A stretch of DNA of 51,251 nt from positions 48,195 to 99,445 of the forward strand of contig KN817559.1 of assembly GCA_000827495.1 (NCBI GenBank), in the 5' to 3' direction. Below are positions 11,830 to 22,779 of this stretch, piece by piece (position 1 is the first letter of the stretch; each line of letters starts with the position of its first letter). The notes under the pieces are model-generated. The model was not told where the DNA came from. It made no database searches and was given only the letters and a program-made list of their open reading frames with translations. The position numbers and the translations under genes were made by a program. The DNA is from Hypholoma sublateritium FD-334 SS-4 (Eukaryota; Basidiomycota; Agaricomycetes; Agaricales; Strophariaceae).

Positions 11830-12760
11830 AAGTAAGTCTCCATAGAAAGCTATTCATCTGAATGCACTGCCAATGCACACCAAATGCACTGCCATGGTTT
11901 CTGTGACAGGTAGCGTGATATTCAATTATCAATCCTAGTAGAGAGGTATATGGATAGCACACATTTCCGCGCTCTCAACGCAGCCTGCGGCACGCGCCGG
12001 AGGCTTCTGACGTGTGGGGTACCGACGGCCCATTTGTAATTTATGCTACTTCTGGTAATGATGGGAATATTGTGATGTATATTCCGATCCGTATTTGGAA
12101 TCGGTGGTCAGGTATCTGGCTCCTAGCATCGTGACGGCTGATGTTGATCCTATTTTTCTATTCTTGCAGTACCTCGACTCGTGCGCATCGCCGTTTTCTA
12201 TTTAGATACAATACTATACAAATGCCAGAATGCTTGGGCTATGCTATATTACCGTATCGGATGAAACGTCGCACCGCACCGCACGCCACCGCTCGTCCGA
12301 GAAGCATATGCCAATCATCATAGCAATGCTCGAAGTAGCAGTGCGTGGCTCCATCGTACACACACCCGCTCCATAAGGATGCAGCGCAACACCGGCGCAA
12401 CACTGTAACCGCCCCGTAATACGCGTGAGGCCCGCCTCAGAGGGCGCCGCTCCAACGTCCGCGCGGAGAAACAGGCGAGGATTCAGAAACGAGGCAACAC
12501 GGCCGCTGCGCAGGGTGGTAATTGAATGCATGCGTTCAGGAGCCCGCGCTCAAGCCGTCCACGAAATCCTATTCGACGAAGTTCAGCAATTCCCGCGCCT
12601 CTAGCCGCATTCCCACGACTCGCCGACGCATCGCCCTACGTCGCTCCACATATTTCCAGCAGTGTCCACCCCAGTTTGACACCCCATGGGTCCCCTGCCA
12701 ATATCCCATTCAGTCGCTTTCGCAGAGCTCTCGGTGATTTACAAGAACGCAGTGAATTGT
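11830..12760 (+). repeat. segmental duplication, unit 1 (pairs with 20835-21790)
   Basis: Shared words occur in the same order in both units: AATGCACTGCCAATGCACAC, GCGCAGCCTGCGGCACGCGC-type words, TGTGATGTATAT, ATGAAACGTCGCACCGCACC, AGCAGTGC(G/A)TGGCTCCAT and CAATTCCCGCGCCTCT. No convincing protein is carried in either unit. Unit 1 continues into four-helix fragments (13.0-14.7 kb), as unit 2 continues into 22.0-24.5 kb. Confidence 0.8.
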
Positions 12761-13070
12761 CAACACTGAAGTTTAGGCGCCCGTACACGCGGTAACGCGC
12801 TGCCTCCTTCCCTTCCTTCATTTTATTTTCAAATATTTCGGATTTGCACTGTGGTACATTCTTATGCTCTCTATATTGGTCCACATAAACACGAAAATTT
12901 ACATATAAATTACAGTACACGAAGTAGGTGAAAAATTCTGTAGACCTACGTTTACAGAAAAGATAACCATGAGCAAGATCATTAATATTATGCATTGATT
13001 CCATCGTTCTACCCCTCATCCTCGATATTCATTGTTCGTGTCGCCGTTATGTCTGCGAATCGTCTACTCT
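12761..13070. other. AT-rich intergenic, no gene seen
   Basis: The end of segmental unit 1 passes into AT-rich sequence (12820-12990) with no supported reading frame. The corresponding place in unit 2 (about 21800-21900) lacks most of this AT-rich stretch. Confidence 0.4.
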
Positions 13071-13253
13071 CTACCGCACTGCGACCGGCGCCGCGAACGC
13101 CGGATAGACTGTCGACACCTTACCGGACGACGGCGGCCTCACCCTACACCACCCCCATCCCATGCACCAGTTCCACCGGCTCAGGCTGCGCACAAGCACC
13201 GGCAGCAGCGTTGCAGACTGCACGCTGCCCGACACCCCCGCGGAGGGAGCCAC
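13071..13253 (-). pseudogene. C-terminal tail fragment of the four-helix family
   Basis: The minus-strand peptide ends SSGKVSTVYPAFAAPVAVR. This resembles the C-terminus of copy B (YRQVSRVYAAFAAPVGG), and both lie over the shared plus-strand word GGCGCCGCGAACGCCG. No transmembrane part is attached. A matching detached tail occurs at 22011-22205 in segmental unit 2. Confidence 0.5.
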
Positions 13254-13448
13254 TTTCCACTCCGACCAGACTCACAAACCCCGCACGAAAAGCAGCGCAG
13301 CGGCCGCCAGCGCCCGCACTTCGCCTCACCGCACAGCGCCAACCCGTTTCCGACGAAGAAACTCCCTGACACATCCCCGCGCGACGCCCAATGACATAGC
13401 CAATCTCAATTCATTTTCCATTCAAGTTGCATCCACTACTTATCTGTC

Positions 13449-14730
13449 CTACCACGCAGCTCCCGCACCCCGACAGGCGCCGCGAACGCCGCATACACCC
13501 TCGAAACCTTGCCAAATGACGGCGGCCCGGGCGACTACGTCAGCCCCATAGGTTCCGGGCAGCGCACAAGCGGCCGCGCGCTGCATGCTGCCCGACACGC
13601 CCCGCGGGGCCGGCGAGGGCGAGAAGCGCTTCGTTCCGGGGATGAGCAGTCCCCTCACGGGCGGTGTGCGTGGCGTGGGACATCGTCGTCGTCGTGGTGG
13701 TTGCCGTGGAGGTGCTATGCACCTGCCCCCGCCTCCTCCTCACAACGGGCGACTCCGCTCGAGCAACAGGCGCATACGACCACCTGCATATCCCCCGAGG
13801 CGAGAGGAGTGCGCCGCAACGGGAACGCGCAGTAGGCTCGCGACGTTCGTCGTGCTTGAGGCCTGGTGCGCGTGGCAGTCGACGAGGACGAGCGCAGCGA
13901 GGACCGCAGCGACGGCGGGGTGAAAGACACGTACCCAGGCGGCGAGGCAGTCTGTGAGAGGGAGTGTCAGCGTTGGTCGCGCGGGAGGGGGCAGGGGGGG
14001 CGCGAGGAGGAGAATGGGAGGAAGTGGAACGGAAGCGGAACGGAATGGAAGCGGAATGGGGGACGGAGAAGCGGCGCGGGGGTGGGGGGGGTACTGAACG
14101 GGGGAAAGAGAGAACGTACGTTTGCACCCAGTGGAGAGGTACATCCAGCTGTGTATGTGTAAGTACGAGGTTAGTGCGTCTGTACGGATAGATATGGGTT
14201 GGATGGGGCTAGGACACATGATTGCGGGGCGATCCACGGCGTGGCGGGGGGGCAATGCATCCGTGAACGAGTTCCTTTTATTGAGGGCGTAACTGATGTC
14301 AGGGAAAGTAAGGGAGGGCGGTGTGAATGACGGCGAAGAGAACGTACAGCATTGGCGACGTAACCAACGCCGCGGACAACGGCGGTGGCGCGCACGAAGG
14401 CGGCAGAGAGCACGGACGAGAGCGAAGCGGTACGAACGGGTGGCGGTACGAGCTAGAGTAGCGATGGGTTAGCATCACGGGCACCAGACGCTGGTGGCGC
14501 ACTCGAGACAGGGAGCACGGCGGGGACGGAGATGATGCTGAGGAGCCCACTGATGAGGACAGTAAGGTACATCGCAGCCAACGCGATGGATACTTGCACT
14601 TGCACAAGACTGTCGGCGGTCTCTGCAAGGGATTCCACGTTCAGCACCTTGAGTGTTAGTAATGGGAAATAGGGAGGGAGGACGTACGTCTGACTACGTC
14701 ATCAATGCAATCAACGATGTTACAACAATG
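13449..14730 (-). pseudogene. four-helix membrane protein family, decayed copy C
   Basis: The minus strand carries, in gene order, the TACACCGCCCTCTCC exon near 14750, SLVQVQVSIALAAMYLTVL near 14590, DCLAAWVRVFHPAVAAVL near 13950, then the tail peptide GLLIPGTKRFSPSPAPRGV near 13640. The tail lies in a different frame from the fourth helix, the helix itself is shortened, and the third-helix exon is poorly preserved. This is a pseudogene. Its tail is highly similar to that of copy B, and its upstream flank is shared with copy D. Confidence 0.7.
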
Positions 14731-14879
14731 GCGTCGGAGAGGGCGGTGTACTGCAGGGAGTATGAGTAAAGTTGGGCAGCGAGTGCGTGGTGGTTAACGC
14801 ATAGAACTGGTGGGAAGTCAACACGGCGCAGAGGCAGAGGGAATGGGAGGCAAATGGGAGGCGTAGTATGCATAGGGCC

Positions 14880-15370
14880 GCGAGGCGCGTCGTGCGTGGG
14901 AATCTCTCGTTGATTGTGGATCGAGAGATGGCGGACTGCAAGCGCACGGTCGATTGCTCCGCGCGCTGATTCCAGAATCGGTCAGTTGTATGTATACGGA
15001 ACTAGAATACCCGCGTCGTGTGTTAATATGAGAATGTCACTTAGCAGGTACAAATGTACAGGCCCGACGCAGTTCTTTTTTTGAGCGCAGTGCTGCCGCT
15101 GTGACGGGCTGTCGAGCCTCATCGTTCCTGGGCAGTGTGGTAGAGCAGGAGGACTACATTATTCAGAGCAGACGCGGCGTATGCGTGAATTCATATTAGG
15201 CGCGATGCGCGCTTGCAACCAATACGCACTCACAAACTGATTAATTACTGTCGATCGTGGAGTACGGTGCGCTCCGGCCTCCCCAGACTCTGCGAAGAGA
15301 CGTTGGAACAGAGCGATCGGAGGAAGGTATTGGTCATCTAGGAGACAGCCAAAGTGATCGCTAGCAGGCT
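14880..15370. other. 5' flank of copy C
   Basis: No gene is seen. It is similar to the flank of copy D at 10930-11400 (shared words GTGGGAATCTCTCG, TCAGTTGTATG, GCGCG-rich words and CTCCGGCCTCC). Part of the same word set occurs in reverse complement at about 33920-33950, upstream of copy F. Confidence 0.5.
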
Positions 15371-15380
15371 CGCACGCTCA

Positions 15381-15460
15381 GGCCATGTTGTCCACCCCAT
15401 GGATGAAGCCCCAGCAACAAGCGCAAATTCCCGATGGAAGAGCCACGGTAGCAAGCGCAG
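15381..15460 (+). repeat. inverted repeat, left arm (pairs with 17360-17440)
   Basis: About 80 bp, containing GTCCACCCCATGGATGAA and GAAGAGCCACGGTAGCAAGC, reappears as its reverse complement at 17360-17440 with few mismatches. A further diverged match lies just inside (15471-15491 with about 17280-17300). The pair bounds a block of about 2.06 kb filled with tandem repeats and AT-rich DNA. This could be a non-autonomous element or the scar of an inverted duplication. Confidence 0.7.
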
Positions 15461-15511
15461 CGTCTCTGCTTACATGGTGCCGTACGCTTCCTTGCGGCTA
15501 TTCCATTGCTA

Positions 15512-15790
15512 GCATGCCCCATCAAATTATTTTACACCATTAACTAAGCCCTGCCGCCCTCGTAGTCTTTCCATGGAGCCGTGCACTTCCATGAAGCCCA
15601 TTCCAACGTTAGCGCGCTCCATCAAATTTTGTGGCTACTACCGTTTGTCCATGCAACCGTGCGCTTCCATCAAGCAACTTCCAATGGTCGCGCGCCCCAT
15701 CAAATTTTACGGCTAACGCCGCTCATCTATGCAACCATGCGATTCCATCGAGGTCCTTGCTGCGTTAGCGCGCTTATACCAATAGTACTG
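15512..15790 (+). repeat. degenerate tandem repeat, period about 78 bp
   Basis: The word CCCATCAAATT recurs at about 15517, 15619 (as TCCATCAAATT) and 15697. The last two full units are 78 bp apart and translate as two 26-residue repeats (VRFHQATSNGRAPHQIL type). The first unit is diverged and about 100 bp long. The open frame across them is a by-product of a period divisible by three. Confidence 0.65.
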
Positions 15791-15879
15791 AATGTTAGCG
15801 TGCCTCAGTAAGTACAGAATGTACCCTCATAAAATCAGTAGCGTCTCCCAAATAATATACAATGTACCCTCTTAAAACA

Positions 15880-16550
15880 TGTATTTGTCAATAAATTCGG
15901 CGGCCCAGCCATTCGCCGTTATCTTGATAAGCTGGCGGTTTAAGCGCTCAGAATACTCAACCCTGATCGCACGAGGGTCTAATTTTTCCGAACTTTCTGC
16001 CTCTTTTGGAGGACAGTTGGCTTTACTTTCTGAATGTTTAGATACACAGGAAGTAATAAAAAGAAATGTCTTGCAAATAAACTGAACATTTGATATTTAC
16101 TGCATTTTTCTGCTTGTATTTTTTATGTCGTCGTTTATTGATCTCAACCTTTTTTCTGGAAAATGGATGCTGGTTAACTATATGGAAACAGATGAGAAGT
16201 ATTATAATGTACTTCTCATCGTAATGTTTGCTTTTAGCACAGCTATCTGCTGGTTTGTCTTCTTTGCTGGAGTAAATCTGTTTGCAACCTATGGAATTCA
16301 GTACCAAGGACATTACAAACTGTCTTTGAGATGGCGTTGTCTGATGACTCGTCTCACTTTTATTTTGTTGCCTATAGATACATTCTGCAAGCTATATAGT
16401 ATAAAAGAAAATATTCTGACCGCTTTATATGCATAAAAATTACAGCAGGTCTGTATACGGTTCAATTTCTATGTCATTTTTTAAGTTTTTGCATTTGTAT
16501 CTAAAGATAACAATACATGACGTATATCCAATCTTGTCAGACCGGCATGG
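15880..16550. other. AT-rich stretch, no gene supported
   Basis: An open frame of 103 codons at 16125-16436 contains two hydrophobic stretches but shows no splice context, no family resemblance and strongly AT-driven composition. I see no reliable gene here. Confidence 0.4.
16191..16220. repeat. 30-bp palindrome
   Basis: Arms GATGAGAAGTA (16191-16201) and TACTTCTCATC (16210-16220) are perfect reverse complements separated by 8 bp. Confidence 0.85.
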
Positions 16551-16744
16551 GCTTCATGAATTGTCTATTGATACCTCATTCATGGGTACGCTTCACAGAA
16601 GGTGCACTTCATGTATGAGGTACTATGTTCCATGGAACGTACGCTTCATAGATGAGGTATGCTTTATGGGACACGAACACTTCATGGAACGTACACTTCA
16701 TGCATATGTACACCAATTTATTCATTAAATTTCATAGTATTTCA

Positions 16745-17098
16745 TCACGCATCGCGCTTGCTATTCTGATATGGCGCGCAATATTCCATGCAGTTTGCTC
16801 TATTGATACGGTGCACGATATTCTATGGGGCTCGCTCTGTTGATGCGGCGCACAATATTTTATTGGGCTCGTTCTATTGATGCAGTGCATAGTATTCCAT
16901 GGTGCTCGCTCTCTTGATGCGGCGCATAGTATTCCAACGCGCTCGCTGATTTGATACGGCACACAAATATTTCATGGGGCTCGCTCCCTTGATGCGGCGC
17001 ATTCCATGAGGCTCGCCCACTTTATGCGGCGTACAGTATTCCATGGCGCACGCTATTTTGAAGTACCACAAAGTATTCCATCGGGCTCGCTGACAGCG
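16745..17098 (+). repeat. minisatellite, period about 38 bp, roughly nine units
   Basis: Units follow the pattern TTGATGCGGCGCA, then AGTATTCCATGG, then GCTCGCT. Two consecutive units (about 16912-16987) measure 38 bp each; neighbours vary in length and sequence. The preceding 16550-16720 holds another diverged repeat built on CTTCATG and CGTACGCTTCA words. Confidence 0.75.
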
Positions 17099-17359
17099 AG
17101 CATCATGGAAGAAGAGAAACCAAGAAATAGAATATCTTTGAATCAATACTACGGAGCCTGCTGATATACTAAGCTATGTATGTATCAGTGCACGAGGTTG
17201 CAACTGGTGTGGCTGTAAAGGTACCTAATGGTTATGGAGCGGTCCCGATGGATGAGAGTGTTTTATACCAGACTGATGGAATGCTACGGCACCATGGAAA
17301 GGATTAAGGATCATGAAGGGCCCCAGAGGGGCTGCGTGTATGGGGCACTCAGCTTCCAT

Positions 17360-17440
17360 CTGCGCTTGCTACCGTGGCTCTTCCATCGGGCATTTGCGCT
17401 TGTTGCTGAGGTTTCATCCATGGGGTGGACATACTATGGT
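17360..17440 (-). repeat. inverted repeat, right arm
   Basis: Reverse complement of 15381-15460. Just outside it, 17465-17500 (CACCCCAACAAGGCTACAG, CACGTACGC) resembles 11627-11652, so this flank is part of another dispersed repeat. Confidence 0.7.
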
Positions 17441-18085
17441 GGCACGCTCCGATTTTAAGATGATAGCTTCCACCCCAACAAGGCTACAGTCACGTACGCT
17501 ACCACCAATAACGGCGCCACATGAATTCTTCGCATGAATCATGGCGCTCGCTAGAAGTGCGTGATGGGTAATAGTAATGTTCTGCTTCCCCCTTGACTGC
17601 ATGGCGGAATCGTCGAGAACACCGAGTGGAATTTCACGCCATTTCCGCGCCACCGTACGCCGTTGACAGAGCACGCCACTGTGTGTTGGTCTGGGCAGAA
17701 GCGATGACTCTTCAGATACGTGCCGGGGTACGCGTTTACGAAGGACATAGAAGGAGATTATCACACCGCCGGAGCAGCATATGTCTCAAGTCCGTGTGTT
17801 CCTGTATAAGATCCAACGTATATTACTTGCTTGCTTAAGTCCGTGAACAATTATATACTATTCCTCCACTGCGGCTGAACAAATAAATTGACGTACATAA
17901 AAGCTACTATCAAAACGTTTCATAATAAAACTGTTTCCAAACTGTACACTACGGCTTTCCACAGCGCGTCCCGCTAGTGGCCACCGCCGGCATGCTTCTA
18001 GGTGCATACGTGCAGTGGCAGTCCGCCCGCTTTGGATTTCATCCCAGTTCAACCGCTCCGAGTCCGTCCGCATTCTTCTACCCGT
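17441..18085. other. intergenic, no gene seen
   Basis: It holds the dispersed repeat noted above and the 3' flank of the NACHT gene. No splice-supported reading frame was recognised. Confidence 0.4.
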
Positions 18086-20738
18086 CTATGAAATTTCCAT
18101 AAGCGCCTCGTCCTCCCTGTCAGTGTCTTCTGCTTGCACTCGCTCCAGGTACGCGGCAATGGCCGCTTTGAATTTCTTGACTCTGACAGGACATTTCAGT
18201 GCATGCTGGCTGAGCGGTTTGTTGGCAGTCGCAAGGCCAATCAGCTCGTCGGATTTGGCGGATTTGGATATGGCTCCGTGGAGAAATGTTAGGGCGACAC
18301 GTGTCATGCTGGAATGTGTTGCGTGTGACTTGAATCTTTTGTATGTTTTTGGAAGGCATCGCCGTAAAAATTGGTTGTGGTGAGCTCCGGGTAACATTTT
18401 CAATGCGTATTCAAAAGCTTTTGGGATGCGCAGGGAATCGAAATATTTTTTATGGATCCTCCATTTCCAGGGACTATTGTGTCGTCTTGATAAATTTCCT
18501 GCAAAATTGTGCGTTATATTGATAGGCACCCTAAGATGGGAATGGAGGAGATATCTGTAACAAACGAGTGATGTACTTGCATAGATTTCAGCATCTAGAA
18601 CATGTTTTCCAGCACGGGTTGAATCGTGAAAGAAATTGAGTGAAAAATATGGGTGGTAATCCAGAGAAGGAAAGATGTTTGGCTGGGACAGATTATTCCA
18701 AATATGGCAATCTGTGAGTTGTGCTGCTGCAAGAAACCATTTTTCTGAACTGATTCCTGTGTGCCACTGGTACTTAGCAAAAATGCTACCCCAGTGCACC
18801 AGTAGACAACTGAAGCCCTGGACTGAAAGACCAAGCCTTTCATAGGCAATATCAAGCTGCTTTGTAATAACCCTATCAATAAGACAATCCTGCAATCTTT
18901 GATATTCAGAGTGTTCTATTTTGCGATCCTTGTGCATGATATAGTTAGTTATGATAAAAAAAAACATGAAAATACACTGAACATACATAAAAATAGCATG
19001 ACGAAGATAGAATGTCTTTAAAGATATCTTGAATCAAAGGGTAATTGCCAATTGAGTGTCGATATAAGGATGAATGTTGGTAAAGATTATCAATAAGACA
19101 TTGAAATGATATTCCTCTCAAATTATCAATTAGCTCTGGCTGTAAAACAGGGCCACTGAGGGATAGGTGCTTTGATAAAAAAGCCATAGCATATTCTGGA
19201 TATTGTTTTCCCCAGTCTATTGCATTGATTAGATCAAAGTAGTTATTGAACACATATTTCAAGAATACCCACCTTCCATTAGAGGATCATAGTGTGATGC
19301 CCGATTGATTTGTTGGAGGCAATTGTGTGCCATTATAGTGTGCATCCTACACATGTCAATGAAAAATTCTCCAGAGCGAGACTGATCAGTGAGAAAGTCT
19401 CCAAAAGATGCATGTAAAATATTGTATGTGTGCTTCTCAGGATGACAGGACACCAAGGAAGTCATATCAGCTAAAAAGAAGGCAACATCTCCTGTATCAA
19501 GCTCAAGAAATTGCTCAATCTCAGCTGCAGTGCGAATTGAATCGCCGTAGACAGTGTCCTCTATGCAAAGAAGCATGCCAATAATCAGTAATGTCTTTTT
19601 TGGATTGCTTTGCATGTGGAGGATATGCATATATAATGCATCAAGCTCCGAAAATGGCATGTCCTGCTTCGCTGGGCGGAGGCCAAGTACAATTTCTAGT
19701 TGATCCGTAGGCCGAGTGCGGATGGCCTCGAGAAACCGGATGACAGTTGCCGCATATATGAATTGGCCTGATGATTTTTGAACGAGCTTATACACAACAT
19801 CTGGAGAAGGCCAAGACAAGGGTATGGATTCCTTACGCGGATGGCTGGCCTTGATCTCGGAGAATGAGTCCTCCAAGAAGACCTGAATGTCGTCATCAGG
19901 ATGGAATTTGTCGTCAAGAAGAAGACGCGCTGTGATTCCGGTGAGGGGCTGCCTGCTAAATGCATGTGAAATCTCCTGCTCTGGCCGGCTGGCGATCAGG
20001 AATATAAGCGGTATGTGATGGCGGTGAAGAACATTTGAAATGACTTCTAGAATCTTTTCCTGCTCCTTTCGATTGAGGACCTCATCGAGCCCGTCGATTA
20101 TGACAAGGCGTGGAGAGGACAATGGTTCAGAAAAGAATCCGGAGTCGATGAGTGGCTGGAGAGGTTTGGTGACGAGGGCGACCATCTGCGCTTCGAGGGA
20201 CCGGGTGAAGATGAGCGGATCGCGCGTAATTGCATCTTCCACACCCGCGCGGACCGCCGGAATCGTAGACGCGATCTGGTATGCTATAGTAGGGAAGATT
20301 GAGTTGGCATTATTGCGACGAGCGTCCGATCTGGAGCAGAAGTAGCTGGCGAGGAGGATTTCGGCGTCGTGGCAGAGCTCCGCTATCCTCTGTGCAATTG
20401 CGGATTTGCCGGCGCCCGCTGCGCCGTGGAGCCACATAACGAGGCTTTCGGTGCTTTCCTTGCCGCGGACCCAATTCATGATGCGCTCGGTGACGGCGAG
20501 CCTGGTCCTAGGATGGCATTTCGGGGGATCGAAGCGCTCGCCCGAGTTGTGGAAGGCGCCGTGCGCCACTTCGCTCTCGAGGCGCTCAAAAGCTGTACGT
20601 ATAATCGTGTAAACTCTTCAAAATACTGTTGCATAATTCAAAGCACATACCTGTTCGGGTAGTATATGATGGACCCACGTGTTGCGTGAACGTACCCCCA
20701 GTGACTAGAAGTGCGCCTTTGTTGCCAAATATCGACAT
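18086..20738 (-). CDS. NACHT-domain STAND NTPase
   Basis: Exon 1 (20738-20651) begins MSIFGNKGALLVTGGTF, a short N-terminal block typical of Agaricomycete STAND proteins. Its 58-nt intron joins in frame to AFERLESEVAHGAFHNS. Exon 2 (20592 to about 19265) holds FDPPKCHPRTR, Walker A GAAGAGKSAIA, LASYFCSRSDARRNN, Walker B LVIIDGLDEVL, IFLIASRPEQEISHAF and LVQKSSGQFIYAATVIRFLE, then the helical part ending near HASFGDFLTDQSRSGEFF. After DPLMEG the frame reaches a stop (GGYS); the adjoining frame continues FLKYVFNNYFDL, so a one-base shift or unusual splice lies near 19265. A 57-nt intron (18985-18929) leads to the last exon, ending near YLERVQAEDTDREDEALMEI. NACHT ATPases act as oligomerising switches, probably in non-self recognition or cell death. 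The effector is not evident; no WD40, ankyrin or TPR repeats follow. Confidence 0.85.
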
Positions 20739-20834
20739 CTGTAGAGGTAATTCTGTGAGTATGTACTTTAACCGTCTTGTGTGAGCTGATAGAGGGAGTG
20801 GGAGAGGGAAATGAAGGAAAACTTGCTTCGCAAC

Positions 20835-21790
20835 CCATAAGTAAGTCCCGATGTAAAGCTGTTCATGTGGATGCACTGCCAATGCACACCAAACTCACTG
20901 CCACGATTTCTGTGGCAGATCCTAGTAGAGAGGTTTATGGATAGCACACCTTTCCGCGCCCTCAGCGCAGCCTGCGGCACGCGCCGGAGGCGTCTTCTGG
21001 GAATGATGGACATATCTGTGATGTATATACCGATACGTCTTTGGAATCAGTGGACAGGTAACTGGCTCCTAGTATTGTGATGACTGATGCTAATGCTATG
21101 TTTGTATTCTTTCAGTACCTCTATTCGTGTTCATCGCGGCTTTCTATTTACTTAGATACAATATTCAAATGCCGGAACGCTTGGGCTACCGAGGAAATAA
21201 GACGCCGCGCTGGAGCCTCCACGGTCTTGATCTTCTTCCATACATGACCATGAATATCTTCTGTTGCTTTTCTTTAAGGCTCGGCCCCGGCCCCCACGTT
21301 GTGTCTGCGGCTAATGAAATGTGTACCTTTGAAATACCGCGCCATATTCCTGTATCCGATGAAACGTCGCACCGCACCGCCCCACGCTAATGCTCAACCG
21401 AGAAGCAGATAACAAGTAGCATAGCACTTCTCAAAGTAGCAGTGCATGGCTCCATTGTATACACAACCGTACCACAAGGACGCAGCGCCACAGCGCAACA
21501 CCGCCTCCTTAAAAGACACGAGGCAGGCCACTGCGAGCGCAGCACCAACGCCTGGGCGGCGATCTGGGCGAGGATTCACACATCAGGAAACACGTCCGCT
21601 GCGCAGAATAATTTAATGCAATGTTGACGAGCTCGCGCTCTCGCCATCCACGAAATTCGACGAAGCTCAACAATTCCCGCGCCTCTGGCCGCATCCCCAC
21701 GACTAGTCGCCGCATCGCCCGCCGGGCTCCACACGTTTCCAGCGGTGTCCGCCCCATTCTGACATTCCATGCGCCCCCGACAATGTCCCA
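20835..21790 (+). repeat. segmental duplication, unit 2 (pairs with 11830-12760)
   Basis: It follows unit 1 in order over about 0.9 kb with frequent small indels. Its left edge lies about 100 bp upstream of the NACHT start codon, so the NACHT promoter sits in or next to duplicated DNA. Confidence 0.8.
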
Positions 21791-22779
21791 GGCAGTAAAA
21801 TTCGCACAGCGTGTCAACTTTAGGCGCCCGTACATCGCCTCCTTGCCTTTCTTCATTTTATGCCCGGGCGCTTATTGAATGTGCAAACGGACACTCGTAC
21901 GCGTCTGGGGAATCATTAATCAATGCCCATCGCGACGAGCGACGATATCGCCTATCTCGACGTATTGTCCTTTCCGTCACCCTGCCCTGCTCTCCTTACT
22001 TACCTACCTACTACCACGCCCCACCAGCACCGCCACCGCCACCAACACACCAACAGGCGCCGCGAACGCCCTCGACGGGCGGGGACGGGCGATCCGACGG
22101 CGGCCCTGGGCGATTCACGCAACGCCGGCGGCGCCCGCTGCGCTCCCGCACCCCTCGAAGGTGCGCGTTGCGCCTCGGCAGGTGCCGATGCACGACCTCA
22201 AACATTCAGCCAATGCACGACCGCGAATGCTCAGCCAATGCACGACCTCGAACACGCATCACGCCGGCGTTCGCACCCCCCAAGTACGCGCACGCCTCGA
22301 ACTTGACTTCGCACGCACCGCACCGCACCGCACCGCGCCCCTGCGCCGATGACTATCGATTATCTTGTCAGTCCCCCGTGCGCCCGGTGTATTTCAGTGT
22401 TATACCCTCTCCACCCGCGTGCACGGCGTCGTGCAATGCACTAGCACGCATATTCAAGGCGGGCGGGATATTAATTAGCGCATATCGAGCAATGCGCCTG
22501 TTGAGGCTGGAACGCGGTGGACGCCGCGCCGTCGCAGCGCGCTATGTCGCCTTCGGCGCCTGCGATAACGCGCTCGCCTTCCGCTGCACCCAGCGCGGCG
22601 CACGAACTCCACAACTTCAACCCCTCCCGGACACACACCCCCGCGCGAAAAGCAGCTTAGCAACCATCCACACCCCGCCCCCCTAGCCCGACGATCAAGA
22701 CTCAACACCCACACACCATCACGACCACCATAAAGCCAATCTCAACGTATCCATTGTTTGTCCTATCTACCCAAATACC
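21791..22779. other. GC-rich flank with a detached tail fragment
   Basis: Apart from the fragment at 22011-22205 no gene is supported. GCACCGCACCG and ATGCACGACC-type short repeats occur at 22185-22330, and ACACCCACACACC near 22710. The end (about 22620-22760) resembles 13260-13420 upstream of copy C's tail. Confidence 0.45.
22011..22205 (-). pseudogene. C-terminal tail fragment of the four-helix family
   Basis: The minus-strand frame ends GPPSDRPSPPVEGVRGACWC then a Gly-rich terminus GGGGGAGGAW and a stop. This parallels copy B's end (GPPSYRQVSRVYAAFAAPVGG, then GAGGGW) and lies about 600 bp beyond it. It corresponds to the fragment at 13071-13253. Confidence 0.5.

Noticed and set aside
13540..14255. 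Overlapping GC-rich open frames of 100-195 codons on both strands
   Set aside because: Low stop-codon density in GC-rich DNA explains them. The only recognisable peptides are the broken four-helix family blocks.
10936..15290. Long terminal repeats of a retrotransposon
   Set aside because: The similar flanks of copies D and C are better explained by duplication of gene plus promoter. No reverse transcriptase, integrase, primer site or target duplication was seen.
16125..16436. 103-codon plus-strand frame with hydrophobic stretches
   Set aside because: Composition follows the AT-rich repeat block. It contains the palindrome and has no splice or homology support.
15512..17098. CRISPR-like array
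   Set aside because: The units are contiguous degenerate tandem repeats without unique spacers, and the genome is fungal.
21811..22686. 291-codon plus-strand open frame
   Set aside because: His/Arg/Pro/Thr-rich with short repeated words, no introns and no family. It overlaps a minus-strand tail fragment of the four-helix family.
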